From Phoenix dactylifera (taxonomy: Eukaryota > Streptophyta > Magnoliopsida > Arecales > Arecaceae): DNA of 64,000 bases. Positions 48,624 to 62,270 of the stretch are shown in pieces (positions within the stretch are counted from its first letter, which is position 1; every line of letters begins with the position of its first letter). The notes beneath the pieces were generated by a model that had not been told where the DNA came from, did no database searches, and was given only the letters and a program-made list of their open reading frames with translations. A program made the position numbers and the translations under genes. The stretch lies in NCBI RefSeq assembly GCF_009389715.1, contig NC_052399.1, positions 5,086,585 through 5,150,584 of the forward strand. Direction: 5' to 3'.

Positions 48624-50149
48624 ACATAACATAATGCCTAGTTAACCTAATCTGTCCACCAGTCAAAAGAGTAACAGAGCAGGAAATCAGTTCCAAAATC
48701 AACGGCAATCATTTGCTTTTCCTTTTCATCCTTGGAAAAGTGTTCTGAGGAAGTACTGTTAGTAATGTTAAAGTTGTTGAGCGAGGGGAGGTTTAGGTAG
48801 TTTTCTTTTAGGACTTTTTTATCTCCTTTTGCAGCAAAGGATGAAGAGTTGTTTTGTTTTGATTTTAATTGCTGCTGCTGTCCTCAGGAATTCTTTTGAT
48901 TAATTGGTAGTTCTGTGCCTCTTGTTACCTGATATGGTGGCCCAATATTCATTTCTTGGACGTAGCAGCTTTTTCCATGTCATTCTATGAGTTAAATCTT
49001 GATGTTTTTGTGATCTCTGTTGGAATTTCATTGTTCATTAGCAGTGATCGTTTGTGTGATTACCGGCTAATTCTATGGAGATCAATTCCAGGAGTGAGCA
49101 GGCTTGTGGCCCTTGACCATCAAATTTGCTAATCCAATCAGTTGGAATGCCGTTTAATTTGAGCCTGCAAGGCAGGCCTACTTTGCCTCGAGGGAAATGG
49201 TAAGTCGGTCACAAAGGTTCATGAAACTTCCCCGCACATCCTTTGCAGGCATTAAGGACATCTGAACCCAGTTCATCGACAGCTGGTGGGAATCTCCGGT
49301 CCAGTAGAAAGAAGGTTTAGTTTCACCCTCTAACAAGGCATACTGAACTGATATATGCATCGTCTCAAGCGTGGATTGTTTGTCAAACTTATATTCCTTG
49401 CTGAAGCAAAAGCTTATTCATCGCATGAAATCTTAGCGAGCCAAATTTTTGCCGAACATGAGCTGCTTGGACGCTAGTAGATACATTTTGGAAGGAAAAT
49501 TTGGTAATTTGCAGATTTTTTTTTTCATTCTAATCAGCAGCAAATTAGAAAGTAACGGATGCAAACGATTTTTTGTCAGATCATTTACAAATTCTGATTT
49601 GGTGGCATGGAAATTTTCTTTGGGGGCCATCATTTCTCATCTGACATGCGTTGGACCTGCACCTGGTGCAGCGTTTCAGGTTAAAATTCGGTGCTTTCAA
49701 CAATATTCGGTGTTGGGTTGCAGTTGGGCTTTTGAGTTTTATTGTAGCTGTTATCAAAACTCTGATCCATCCTTCGTTCGCCTTGCGTCCTTCTGAATTC
49801 CTGTGCATTGATATGATGATGTTATTAACTTGCAAAGAGCTTACTTTCCCTCAGTGCACGCTGCACCAGTTCCTTCTCCTGTCCCTTTACTTAGGTCGAT
49901 GGGTTGGATTAGCTATATCAGACTGGCCCATAAATTATATCTGCCCATGTCACTTAGATTGTGCTCGATCACACTATTCCAAACCTAAAAGCTTGGAGTC
50001 GTCGGTTAAATACCTGGATTAGTATACGGAATGTTCAGCGTGATGGACAGTCGGTGGTATCCATTTCTTCTCGTACTTTTTCCAACCAAAGCTCGAAGAT
50101 GAGGTGGTAAAGGTTTCACCGACGATACAGTCGTGGCACGATGGCTTTC
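48624..50149. other. 3' flank of TMEM214-like gene and intergenic DNA
   Basis: The 3' UTR should lie in the first ~300 bp. No other gene is supported. Confidence 0.5.
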
Positions 50150-51360
50150 TCAGTAGTTGATGGGTCCAACCCATGTGCTTGGATTGGATTTTCTTCTCGT
50201 GTCCTCCTTTTCCCCCTCAGCTGCATCACTACTGGCCTCTAAACATACTCTCTTGAGGGCCTTTCTTTGTTTGTTTGCACTCCAACGGACTTTGGGGGCC
50301 TTGGATTGCATGCCCTCACAAGCTGCCCATGCTTTTCTTCGTTCCGACACTCCATGGGCTAAACTGGTAAGGGCGAAGTACAAGTTTTGTGGTTCCTGGT
50401 TCCCATACAAAAACCCCGTGGGATGCTCCCCGATATGGAGCAAAATCTGCAGCTACGGACCAACGGTTGGATGGCAATTTATTTGGTCTATTGGCAATGG
50501 CACGCAGGTCAATGTCTTGTGTGTCCCTTGGCTAGCGCCCATCCATCTTAATCATTGACCGACCTTCATTAAAATGGATGTTAATTTATCTGATCTTTGT
50601 GTGGATGATTTGCACAAACGATCGTAAATGGGAAGCTTCTCAGTTGGCTTTGTGTTTTAGTGATGAAATGATGACCCAGATCCCTTTGGCGCAAAGAACA
50701 GCTTGGTTGGGGGGGGGGGGCTTACCAGGTGATAACATGAATTTCAAATGGGTTTGGAAGCTGGATGTTCTTATGTGGGTTTAGTTTTTTTTGTTGGAAA
50801 CTGTTGAAGCTAAAAATTCCATGCAAAAGTATTTTGTGCGGTAGAGGCATCCTTCCATGTGACCTTCTAATTGGGACTTGCGTCCGCACCAACTTTCTCA
50901 TTGTGGCCTGCCCTTTTGCTGCTCGCTGTTGGAGCCTGTTGTCTCAGCCGCGTGCTCTTGGATTTGTTCCTTCGTCTTTGCCGGATCTGGTGAATTTTTG
51001 TAACCACATCCAAGGTAGAGAAAGGCATTCAATCCATTACTGCATGCATGGCATGGATTATTTGGTCCGCCAGAAATTAGAGGCTATTTCATGCATTGCA
51101 GTCTTCACCGGCAGATTTGGCAAGGATTATCATTTTACCAATATATTCAAGCATTAGATGTTGCATTCCTTTACTGATATATTCCAGAAATTAGATTGTG
51201 CTATGAACACTTTTGCTCACAATAGCGGAAGGGAAGGCGATGCAATTAGTGAGATACTGTGGAATTCATGCGGAGTTGGTTTATTTACCCAGTGCCATGT
51301 CGGATGGGAAGTGGAGTCGGTCAATAATGTGGTGAAGCATAGTATTTTCCTTGCTTAGTA
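50150..51360 (+). pseudogene. Decayed LINE reverse-transcriptase C-terminal region
   Basis: One frame reads PWAKLVRAKYKFCGSWFPYK, then CSPIWSKIC and WSIGNGTQVNV, the region after the RT fingers of plant L1-type LINEs. The expected GGLGLHAL text just upstream lies in another frame, showing a frameshift. Later pieces (about 50780-50960) resemble the zinc-binding tail (FCWKLLKLKIPCK, ACPFAARCWSL). Many stops; no A tail found. Confidence 0.78.
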
Positions 51361-51396
51361 GAAAAATTGTTTACAGCTTGCCCGTGGCCATACAAA

Positions 51397-53366
51397 GGCC
51401 CTGTTTGGGGGAGCTGTTGGAAGTAGAGCTGTTGGAAGTAGAGCTGTCTGAAGTAGAGCTGTTATAAAAAGCTGTTTGCTGTTTGGTAACTACATTCGTA
51501 AAGTGCTGTGGTACTTTGTTTTGTATTTGGTAAACAAACTGAGAAAGTACTTTTATATGACAAAATTACCATAAAGGACATTGCATAGTATTATACAACA
51601 CAACATAATAAAACATAACATAAATTAATACATAAATATACGATATAGTATAATATTATTGTAATATAAAATAATATTATGTTAATATAGCATAATAGTA
51701 ATATAATTATTAGAGTAAATTAATATTTGATAATATAACATAATATTAAATTATTTAACATAACATATTAATGTATTATGATATAATATAATATATATTA
51801 TATTTATAATATAATACAATAATAAAAGTATAAAATATTATAATTATTAGTATAAATTAATTTCTCATAATATAACATAATATTAAATTATTTAAAATAA
51901 CATATTAATGTATTATAATGTAATGTAATATAATACAATATTTATAGTATAATACAATAATAAAGGTATAAAATATTATAATTAATATTATAAATTAATT
52001 TTCCATAATATAACATAATATTAAATTATTTAAAATAACATATTAATGTATTATAATGTAATTTAATATAATACAATATTTATAGTATAATACAATAATA
52101 AAGGTATAAAATATTATAATTATTAGTATAAATTAATTTTTCATAATATAACATAATATTAAATTATTTAACATACCATATTAATGTATTATGATATAAT
52201 ATAATATGATATTATATTTATAGTATAATATAAAAATAAAGGTATAAAATATTATAATTATTAGTATAAATTAATTTTTTATAATATAACATAATATTAA
52301 ATTATTTAACATAACATATTAATGTATTATGATATAATATAATATGATATTATATTTATAGTTTAATACAAAAATAAAGGTATAAAATATTATAATTAAT
52401 ATTATAAATTAATTTTCCATAATATACCATAATATTAAATTATTTAAAATAGCATATTAATGTATTATAATGTAATGTAATATAATACAATATTTATAGT
52501 ATAATACAATAATAAAGGTATAAAATATTATAATTATTAGTATAAATTAATTTTCCATAATATAACATAATATTAAATTATTTAACATAACATATTAATG
52601 TATTATGATATAATATAATATGATATTATATTTATAGTATAATACAAAAATAAAGGTATAAATTATTATAATTATTAGTATACATTAATTTTTCATAATA
52701 TAATATAATATTAAATTATTTAACATAACATATTAATGTATTATGATATAATATAATATTATATTATATTTATAGTATAATACAAAAATAAAGATATAAA
52801 ATATTATAATTATTAGTATAAAATAATTTTTCATAATAATTTTCCATAATTTTTCATAAAATAATTTTTCGCGGTCCAGGGGCTCTTCTTCATGGTCCAC
52901 GCTCGAGGAGGACCTCAGCGTGGGCCGCGAGGTTGATGATAAAAAAAAAAAATAATAGATTGATTTTGGAAGGTATAGAAAAGGATTAAAATTTTTTTCT
53001 TCTAAAATGTGGTTCAAGAGATGCATACAAAAATTGAAAAGAAAAATACCTTTTCTTACGGAAGGGAGTCTGACGGCTTGGGTTCTTGGCTCCAGCAGAT
53101 TTTTAGGTTTATACAGGGATAAACTATGTAATTATGTTATTTTAATATGGACATTTTTGTCAAAAATATAGCTTTCCGAAAAAGCTGAAACAGCTTCCTC
53201 CCAAAAGCTCCAAATTGGAGCTTCCTCCCAAAAGCTGTTTTCAGCTTCCCGCAAAAGCTGAAACAGCTTTTTGAAAAATTTACCAAACATAGTTTTTCAT
53301 CTAAAAGTACTTTTGGAGGGCCAGAAAGCACTTTCTGGCCCTCCAAAAGCTCCCCCAAACAGGGCC
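51397..53366. mobile_element. Long AT-rich Harbinger-like MITE, copy 1, with tandem units
   Basis: Ends GGCCCTGTTTGGGGGAGCT and AGCTCCCCCAAACAGGGCC are perfect inverse repeats; AAA lies on both sides. Between about 51590 and 52830 the DNA is nearly all A/T and made of ~140-bp units that share ATAAAGGTATAAAATATTAT and TAACATAATATTAAATTATT. I count about nine or ten units. A GC-richer block with CGCGGTCCAGGGGCTCTTCTTC follows near 52870, then inverted CAGCTTCC/GGAGCTT words before the right end. Confidence 0.85.
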
Positions 53367-53601
53367 AAAGACGGGTAAAATGAGTTTTGGTATTTCCCAA
53401 ACAAGCTTTACTTTTTATTTTTTTAATTTATTTCTCTCCTGAGGCAGAGGAGGCTTGGGGTGTTATTTACTTGCCAAACGGATGCCGGCATACCATATCG
53501 GCTGACACATAGGCGTGTTATTTTCTTATATTACTTTTTCCATATCATCCTAGTATCATAAATTAGATGTTAATCAATTTTCCGAGGGCAAACGATCCTA
53601 A
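53367..53601. other. Spacer between the two AT-rich elements
   Basis: About 235 bp; no feature seen apart from the TAA target repeat at its right end. Confidence 0.6.
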
Positions 53602-55140
53602 GGCCCTGTTTGGGGGAGCTGTTGGCAGTAGAGCTGTTGGAAGTAGAGCTGTCTGAAGTAGAGCTGTTATAAAAAGTTGTTTGCTGTTTGGTAACTACAT
53701 TCGTAAAGTGCTGTGGTACTTTGTTTTGTGTTTGGTAAACAAACTGAGAAAGTACTTTTGTATAACAAAATTACCATAAAGGACATTGCATAGTATTATA
53801 CAACATAACATAATAAAACATAATATAAATTAATACATAAATATACGATATAGTATAATATTATTGTAATATAAAATAATATTATGTTAATATAGCATAA
53901 TAGTAATATAATTATTAGAGTAAATTAATATTTGGTAATATAACATAATATTAAACTATTTAACATAACATATTAATATATTATGATATAATGTAATATA
54001 TATTATATTTATAGTATAATACAATAATAAAAGTATAAATTATTATAATTATTAGTATAAATTAATTTCTTATAATATAACATAATATTAAATTATTTAA
54101 AATAACATATTAATGTATTATAATGTAATGTAATATAATACAATATTTATAGTATAATACAATAATAAAGGTATAAAATATTATAATTATTATTATAAAT
54201 TAATTTTTCATAATCTAACATAATATTAAATTATTTAAAATAACATATTAATGTATTATAATGTAATGTAATATAATATAATATTTATAGTATAATACAA
54301 TCATAAAGGTATAAAATATTATAATTATTAGTATAAATTAATTTTCTATAATATAACATAATATTAAATTATTTAACATAACATATTAATGTATTATGAT
54401 ATAATATAATATGATATTATATTTATAGTATAATACAAAAATAAAGGTATAAAATATTAGAATTATTAGTATAAATTAATTTTCCATAATATAACATAAT
54501 ATTAAATTATTTAATATAACATATTAATGTATTATGATATAATATAATATTATATTTATAGTATAATACAAAAATAAAGGTATAAAATATTATAATTATT
54601 AGTATAAAATAATTTTTCATAATAATTTTCCATAAAATAATTTTCCGCGGTCCAGGGGCTCTTCTTCGTAGTCCACGCTCGAGGAGAACCTCAGCGCGGG
54701 CCGCGAGGTTGATGATAAAAAAGAAACAATAGATTGATTTTGGAAGGTATGGAAAAGGATTAAAATTTTTTTCTTCTAAAATATGGTTCAAGAGATGCAT
54801 ACAAAAATTGAAAAGAAAAATACTTTTTCTTACGGAAGGGAGTCTGACGGCTAGGGTTCTTAGCTACAGCAGATTTTTAGATTTATAAAGGGACAAACTA
54901 TGTAATTATATTATTTTAATATGGGTATTTTTGTCAAAAATACAGCTTTCCGAAAAAGCTGAAACAGCTTCCTCCCAAAAGCTTCAAATTGGAGCTTCCT
55001 CCTAAAAGCTGTTTTCAGCTTCCCGCAAAAGCTGAAACAGCTTTTTGAAAAATTTACTAAACACAGTTTTTCATCTAAAAGTACTTTTGGAGGGCCAGAA
55101 AGTGCTTTCTGGCCCTCCAAAAGCTCCTTCAAACATGGCC
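53602..55140. mobile_element. Long AT-rich Harbinger-like MITE, copy 2
   Basis: It starts GGCCCTGTTTGGGGGAGCT and ends AAAAGCTCCTTCAAACATGGCC, with TAA at 53599-53601 and 55141-55143, a PIF/Harbinger-type duplication. It is collinear with copy 1 but has about six ~140-bp AT units instead of nine or ten, so the copies differ mainly by array length. The right end has more changes than the left. No coding content. Confidence 0.87.
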
Positions 55141-55640
55141 TAAAGTCTGGTGCTTGTTTGCTGCTTTTCCTCATGTTTCTGAAATGAACGGTTATGCACA
55201 CGTATTATAAAAATACAAAAATAAAAATTTGGTGCACCCACAAAAAATCTCTATATGGGCGGACACGTGTTAACTGCCGACTGGGGTTCTCAACGGAGCT
55301 GCTGCCCGCCACCCAACATCCAATCCCACCGGCTTTCCACCCAAATTCGGTGGTCTTACCAGTCCCAGGGCAAGCGTGAAGAATGGGGACGCATACACGT
55401 CTTCCGAGTCAATATTTAAATATTTTATTTTAATATATTTAACAGTCCCATCAACCCTCCTAGTGGTGGATGCATCAGCAACGGTGGTGCTACTACAGTT
55501 GTTTTTTTTTTTATACGAGTGATGATGATCGTTGATACATTTTTACTATGAATATATTTAAAAAAATCAAAAAATAATAAGTCACACCAATCTATAGACT
55601 CCAAAAGTGATCAGCCACTCAATCTATCTATAATTTTATT

Positions 55641-55643
<3 letters not shown>

Positions 55644-55700
<57 letters not shown>
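55644..55700. repeat. (AT)n microsatellite
   Basis: About 28 uninterrupted TA units. Confidence 0.95.
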
Positions 55701-55702
<2 letters not shown>

Positions 55703-56039
55703 TTGAAAAGTAATGTTTTAGCGTATTATGGTCCAAATATTTCAAATATTTTAAAGCAAATCCAATACGGATTATGTTCACGGAAGTCACACACAGATTC
55801 AATATATTCCATAAGGGTTACAACGATCTCTTTTCTCCATTGGAGATTGCATAATTAGGGCTTATAAGAGAGATCAAAATTTTTCTGGGTTTACAATAGA
55901 GATAGAACTCAAAAAATATTAAGGTTTACAAAAGACCTATATTTATAGGTTTCCAACATATAGGTATCTTCTCTACGAAACCCTAAGTCAAAAGCTCATC
56001 TTGCCATCCGTTTCAATTAATTCCGCGATCAGGAGTCGG

Positions 56040-56345
56040 GTCGACTCGGAAATCCTCGGATTAGTTCAAAAAACGGCACCGAAAACTGGCACGTTCTGTC
56101 TTTGAGTCGACTCTTTCAGTTTTGGAGTCGACTTGAGCAGACTTCGAGTTGACTCGACTTCTGCAAGCAACTTGAAAAATACCTCTCTGTCTTTCTCTGC
56201 AGCACTTAGTGAGTAGACTCTTATTAGTTCATGAGTCGACTCGATCAAACGTGACGTCGACTCCTGTAGCTTTACAACTTTGCAGCTTTCTATTTTTTCA
56301 CTGTGACACATAGCGGGTCGACTCTTTTATCCTTAGGATCGACTC
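56040..56345. repeat. GAGTCGACTC palindrome cluster
   Basis: GTCGAC occurs exactly at 56040, 56106, 56127, 56235, 56256 and 56317, usually within GAGTCGACTC-like text, with several one-base variants. Such text recurs in some plant LTRs, so this could be an LTR piece; no ends were found. Confidence 0.65.
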
Positions 56346-56597
56346 AAGCTTCACATGAGTCGATTCTTATATGCTAAGGATCGGCTCTATTTTGCTGGTT
56401 CAAATAAATTTGAGTTAAAATTCAACTGAAGTCATTTCGAGTTTTGCGGCATCTTTCCTCAACATATACCCTCTCTTTTGTTTATTTCTCCAAGTCCCAC
56501 CGTCTCTCCCTCCCCCCCACCGACGTCCCCCACTCGCCTACTTGTGTCTCATGCTGGTGCTGGCCCCTTCTGTACTCTCTGTTGTTTCCCATATAAA

Positions 56598-59500
56598 ATG
56601 CCTCGCTTCTTCTGTTGCTCCTGCAACGCCCCCTTTTCCCCTCAGGTTCTCACCTCCTCTTACTCACCCTCCCCGCATTTCTTTTCTTCTGGATTCCCCC
56701 TTGGGGTCATCTTTTGGTTATCTGGGATCTTTATTTCTGATCTCTTCATGCTAAAAATTTATTCATGTATCGGTTTCTAATTGGAACGCTTTCTTCTTGG
56801 CTTAATCTAGCTCGACACTTTTCTTTTTCTAGGCCACTGCGCCACTGAAAACTATGTCGCATTTACCAGTTGCTGGTTTTAGATATGCTCGCACCGGACC
56901 TGTTGCCCGACGGGAGGCTTTGGGCTTGAGAAGTAAGCTTGGAACTCAGTGGAGTTTTGTTGGTGGATCAAGATTTGTGCTTCGGCCGAAAGTTTCAAGA
57001 ATCATCTACCATAGGAGAGGATTTAGTCCGTCAGCTTCGGGTAATTCTCGGACTACCAACTACAATATATTTTTTTTTCCAGTCTAGCCATCATTTTTGC
57101 TTTCGTAAAGCTGGCTGCATTTGTTGTTGTTGCTGACATCCAGAGGGTATCATTCTATTGTTACCGTTGCTATGAGAATCTTTGCTGATATGTAGCATCT
57201 TGGTTTCTGCTAGCCCAATTCAACGCTTTCATAGACTAAGTTGGAAACCGAGTTGACTCTGGTTGCTATGTTAGAAGATTTTGACTAATTGATATCAGAC
57301 CGACCACTTAACTATATCTTGATCACAAATTCTTAGACATACCCGTAACCTTAATCAATAAGCCCGGCCTTAGATGACTGGGGCTGTTTTTCTGAATTCT
57401 AATTTGCCATCATCATTGGAAACCTATGATGTTAAGATGTAAGCCCTTTTATAATTGATGAAGCTCCAGATTGAGAGTTGAGACTTCTTTGTGCCAAAAA
57501 CCTTGAACTTTGACTTTGCGTCTTAAATGTCTCATCATTACAGGAAGAAACCATATACTTGTTCTGCTGACTAATGGATCCCTCCTATATCTATAGCTTC
57601 CATCCATCTTGGTTACTGGGTCAGGGCAAGAGTTATCATCTTTTAATTTCTGCCACCGCACGGAGCTTCCCTGACGATCACCTTGTTTTTTGCTAATTTA
57701 TCATATGTGCAAGTTGGGTAGAATTTCTGATAATAAGCTGTATATAGCGTGCTGTTTTTAGGGGTCTATGCAATTCAATTAAAAATGTTATATGCATGGT
57801 AGTTGTACATGATATTGTTTTTAGGGGTCTCTGCAAGCCAATAAAAATTTCATATGCATGGTTCGATTAATTTCTCATGGTTTTTTGAACTTTGGAAAAA
57901 TATGTTTAGTAATCTACGAGTTCTCTAAAGATATCTGTTATTATTTTCAACGTCCATATACAAGGCATTAAATACTTCATATTGCTAGAAGTGTGAGGAT
58001 TTTTTTTTCCTCAAAATTTTAAATTAGATGGGCTTAGCTTTAGTGGTAGCATTTTCATGATTCCCTTCCCCACTTCAATGATGTTAATTTGCTTGTTTAC
58101 CTGCTTCTGTCTTTCGTATCATTTTATCTGCTCATCTAACATCATCATTTCTTTTCTGGTCTTTCTTATATAGTTTTATTTTCTTTTCTCTATACCCTCC
58201 TAAATTTTTATCCACTATCTCATCTTGTCATCTTAACCATAAACATTTGTTTGCTCACATACTTGAGGAAAGATCATTTCTTCATGGTTGTTGTAATTCT
58301 TTAAATCAAGGATCCTTTTAAGAACTAATCTTTTTGAGGGAGAGGAAAAGGTGGAAGGGGATTGACTGCTGAGTACTGGCTTTTTCGCGCCACTACAATT
58401 TGCAGGATGATTCTGTTTAGGCAATACAGTATACTTAATGCATGCTGATTTTTAGCTATGATTTCTGACACAACAGGTTTGTTCACTAGTGTCATGTCTG
58501 TGAGTTTACAAACTTGGAGTTGATGGTTCTTTTAATTTTGCCTGCAAGGGGTACTGTCGTTGGCTGGGGCATATAGTACTTGTAAATGTAGTCATCAACT
58601 TTTGCTCGCAATTTCTGAGCTATTCAGCTGAGTTGGAACATCCTGCTTCACTGCAAAAAGTTGGATCCTTTCCACCCTTTGGACGTTGTAGTTATATTAT
58701 GACCTGCTTTTTTTTCTTTCTTTCTTTCTTTTTTTTCATTGTAAGTTATTAGTTTACTCTTTTACTTTCTCTTTTACACTCTTTTTCAAGATAAATTTCG
58801 TTTGATCTTCATGATTTTGCATTAGTATTTTTATTGCCGATACTTTTGTGAACTGAGTTATCACTGGATGGTTGATACTTGATACTGTTATGCATGGTTA
58901 TGGAATCTGACTCATCCAAATGATTCTACAGTAATGTAGCAAATGTGAATTGAACAGTTCTAGACCCATTATAATAGTCCCAAATTTGCTATTACTCAGG
59001 CAAAATGCCACTTTCTTTATGTGCATTTCTGTAACTCAGGCAAAAGCTGGACCATATAAAACAGTCTATTGCCGGACAAAGATAGTTTAGGGAAATGACC
59101 CATCTATAGATGTGCTGACTTTTACCAAAGCTCCCACAGGTCCTCCTACTATGGGCTAGAGTTGATATGAAGATATCAACTAATTAAGAAAATAGTGGCT
59201 GCGAGAGGAGAACGCTTTAACAATAGTTAAATGGTTTAACATCTAACTTGGCAGCTCAGTAACAGTAAAGAATACCAAAACTATTGAGGATGAAATTGGC
59301 AGAAACTTTGGTCAAGCTTATGAGCATGTAAGTCAAAATAATTTGGCTTTTAAAAGAGAAATTTGTAAAGACAACTGTGTCTATCATGAGAGGCTTAGAA
59401 GATGAAGGCGTGGCACTTGTGATGCCCAAAAGCTCTTCAACTGAAATAGGGGAGGAATCAAAACTGCTGCAATTCAGTTTTATTGAAAATGATCTAGGTC

Positions 59501-61836
59501 AAAAATTGGTACAAATAATTTCATGGAAAGAGGTAAGAGAAGTAGATGTCTCAACCATTCTTATTTATTTAAGGATGTTTAGGTGTCAACTGGTGAGTAA
59601 AGATGAGACTACCCTCATAAATTCTTATATTCATCTGTAAATGAAATAGTATCAGAACAAACTCTAAGCTCCATGACAACAGCAATAATCAGTGAATGAT
59701 GGAATAATATCGGAAATGTGATTTCTGGCGCTATACGGGATCAGGCAATAAGGAGTGGCCATAACTGCTAATGTAAGATCTGATGCCATGTTTACTTGAG
59801 AGATTGACTTGATCCAACTTCTGTGGTCTGGAATGTGTTTGCTGATATTGTCAAGAAGAAGATCCATAGGTTCTGGAAAATGTTTCATGGAAACAACCAA
59901 ATTGGTTATGAAGATGAGAGGATGGCATCATGTCAATACAGGTTCTTTTTTTCCCCCAGGGGCTGTGTACGTGCATGTGCATGAGTGTTGTGGGTGGGTG
60001 TTGGGGGAAGCGGTTGGAGTGATGGTTTACATAAGGCCCATAGACAATGGGCTACACCTACACAGTACAGGGTAGCCATCCCACAAATTCTTCTAATCCT
60101 CGGAATGGCGGTGAAGGCGAGATTTGAACAAAGGTCTTTGGTACAATTATCAAGAGATATTAGCAACCTGGTAAGCTGACATCTTCCTATTGTGTACATC
60201 TAGTTCAACAGTACATGATCATGAATGAGTCAGAAATTCTGCACCATGGTGCTTTCTTGAAGCTTTCATGAAGTTTCCATGACTTCTTTCGCTTGCACTC
60301 TATGAAACTTGAGGAAAAGTCTGTGTTTATGTATTTTCTTAATGTACAACAAAACATTCGCAATTTCATACTAACTTACTCTTTCATGTGTAGAATCCAT
60401 GATATGACTCTAATAAGCAGGAGGAGGCTGAGCATAGAAATAAAAACATCAAAAACATAGGCATAAGCAATAAAATAGGTGATGCTCTCTTTTTGATGGT
60501 TATCGTTCTATATACTGATGTTTTCTGCCTCCTCTATTGTGAAACTACGGGAAGCAATCTGTCTAACAAGCACCTGGTTCCAGTGCTGGTTTTCATGTCC
60601 ACGTCAACATGAGACCTTTATCACATGAATTTTGCATGACACATACAATTCTTCATGGTCTCTGCAATGTAAAAAGAATGAGAGCAAGGCAAGATTTTAA
60701 GGACATTCTTCTCTAATATCTTTCACAAGACTATATCATATGTACGTTGCTCACATTCTGTTTTACATTTACTCTTATAAGAAAGAATTGTGATTTTGCA
60801 TGGTCATTGAAATTTTTTTTCCTGAAGTAAGAATGTGCTGATCCTACTAGATGGCTAGCTCTATGCTAGGCGTTGCTGCTTTTTGACATCATGTTGCTGA
60901 GCACCAATCAACTTTTTATTTTTTGGTTTTTTCCACTGGAGAATAAAGATATTTACCATAACAGGGATTACGACTTCGCAAATTGCCAGCAGTGCTTTCA
61001 CCTGGGGCACAGTTGCAGTTCTTCCATTCTACACTCTGATGGTTCTGGCACCTAATGCCAAACTTGTGAGTATAATTTGTAGATTTATGAAGTGAATATG
61101 ATTTCAAATTGACCAGTGTATGAGCATCTCAATACATGCATGTTCTACTTGAATTTGTATATTGACTGGATTTCTTAATTGCCAAAACTCAGACTAAAAG
61201 AACTATGGAAAGCAGCACTCCTTTTGTTATTCTCGGAGTTCTGTATGCATACCTTCTTCATCTGTCATGGACTCCTGACAAATTAGGTTCGATGTTTGCA
61301 AGTAAATACTGGCTGCCAGAGGTTCGTATTCAGTTTATGCTGTACAGTCTTGAATTAATCCTTGCAGTATATCTTTGATCTGGCACATCTGTCATGCTAT
61401 CTGCAGTTACCTGGCATAGCAAAAATGTTTACAAATGAAATGACTCTGGCTTCTGCATGGATTCACTTACTGGCTGTAGACCTTTTCGCAGCAAGGTCTG
61501 AATTTTGCTACTCTTCAAATCTTCTCTCTCCTTTTTGTGCTGCTTTCACTGCTCCCCTCAATCTCAAGTTCTGTCCAATCTCTACACCGAACAAAGAGAA
61601 TGATGCATCATCTCCTATTTTTCTGTGTTTTGTATAGAGTAGCCCATTCTTTTTTCAGTACAGAAATTCTTATGCACCCTGCGTTTTTGTCATCCAGGCA
61701 GGTATTTCATGATGGTCTGAAGAACAAAGTAGAGACCCGACATTCAGTTTCTTTATGCCTTCTTTCCTGCCCGATTGGAATTGCTACTCATGCCATCACT
61801 AAGATACTAACAAAGAGGGCAAATCGATCACATTGA
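56598..61836 (+). CDS. ABA4: ABA4, neoxanthin synthesis protein (DUF4281), six exons
   Basis: Coding exons: 56598-56645, 56833-57040, 60965-61065, 61193-61321, 61407-61495, 61698-61836, all GT-AG, giving 237 aa. ABA4 is a chloroplast membrane protein required to convert violaxanthin to neoxanthin, a precursor of abscisic acid. Family text is clear: [20 protein letters not shown], then [20 protein letters not shown] and [16 protein letters not shown]. Four hydrophobic segments lie near residues 100-115, 129-145, 174-191 and 208-227. The first ~85 residues are transit-peptide-like and weakly conserved. Exon 1 is least certain; translation could start at the ATG at 56854 in exon 2. Intron 2 is 3.9 kb. 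Confidence 0.93.
57041..60964 (+). other. ABA4 intron 2
   Basis: This 3.9-kb intron has no coding content. It holds a possible minus-strand SINE near 59933-60190. Confidence 0.75.
59933..60190 (-). mobile_element. Possible tRNA-derived SINE in ABA4 intron 2
   Basis: On the minus strand, CAGCTTACCAGG (near 60180-60168) resembles box A and GTTCAAATCTC (near 60130-60119) box B, at about tRNA spacing. The other end reads CCCCTGGGGGAAAAAAAGAAC, which could be the A tail. It resembles Au-type plant SINEs as I remember them. No target duplication was found, so support is moderate. It differs from the family at 2088 and 34378. Confidence 0.5.
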
Positions 61837-62270
61837 TGCTTAAATTTAGCTGAACATTTTTTTTCAGCAATTGTGTTAGAAGAATAATGGACATTTGAAA
61901 TTATGCCACCCTATGCTCTAGTGGGGTTAATATTTGAGCTTGTAATACCAGATTTTTTTAATACATTATTTACTTGAACCGGCAAACTTCAATAGTGCTT
62001 GCTTTCCAGTTGCTGGTAGGAGTGCACCAATTTGCTGCAGTCCGAGTGAGTGATTATGGCCTGAAGAAAAACTTTGAGACAAAAAAATTTATTCAGCTAT
62101 AGATATTACAGATCTTTTTTTTAAAAAAAAATAAAAATTGGTGGAGATATCACAGCTGAAAAAGATGCTGCAGGAGATGTAAGATTACTCCAAACATATA
62201 TAAAAGGCTGGTGGACATTAAATTATGTCCAAAAATAGTTCTTAGAAAAAACAGAATATACTCAAATAGT
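61837..62270. other. Convergent 3' spacer between ABA4 and MurB
   Basis: 434 bp holding both 3' UTRs. No other gene was seen. Confidence 0.7.

Noticed and set aside
50700-50725. Possible frameshift at the G-run as a programmed site
   Set aside because: It is within a decayed LINE with several other stops and shifts, so decay explains it.
51600-55700. CRISPR-like array or replication origin in the AT-rich repeats
   Set aside because: The units are ~140 bp, contiguous and AT-only without unique spacers, and they sit within TIR-bounded elements.
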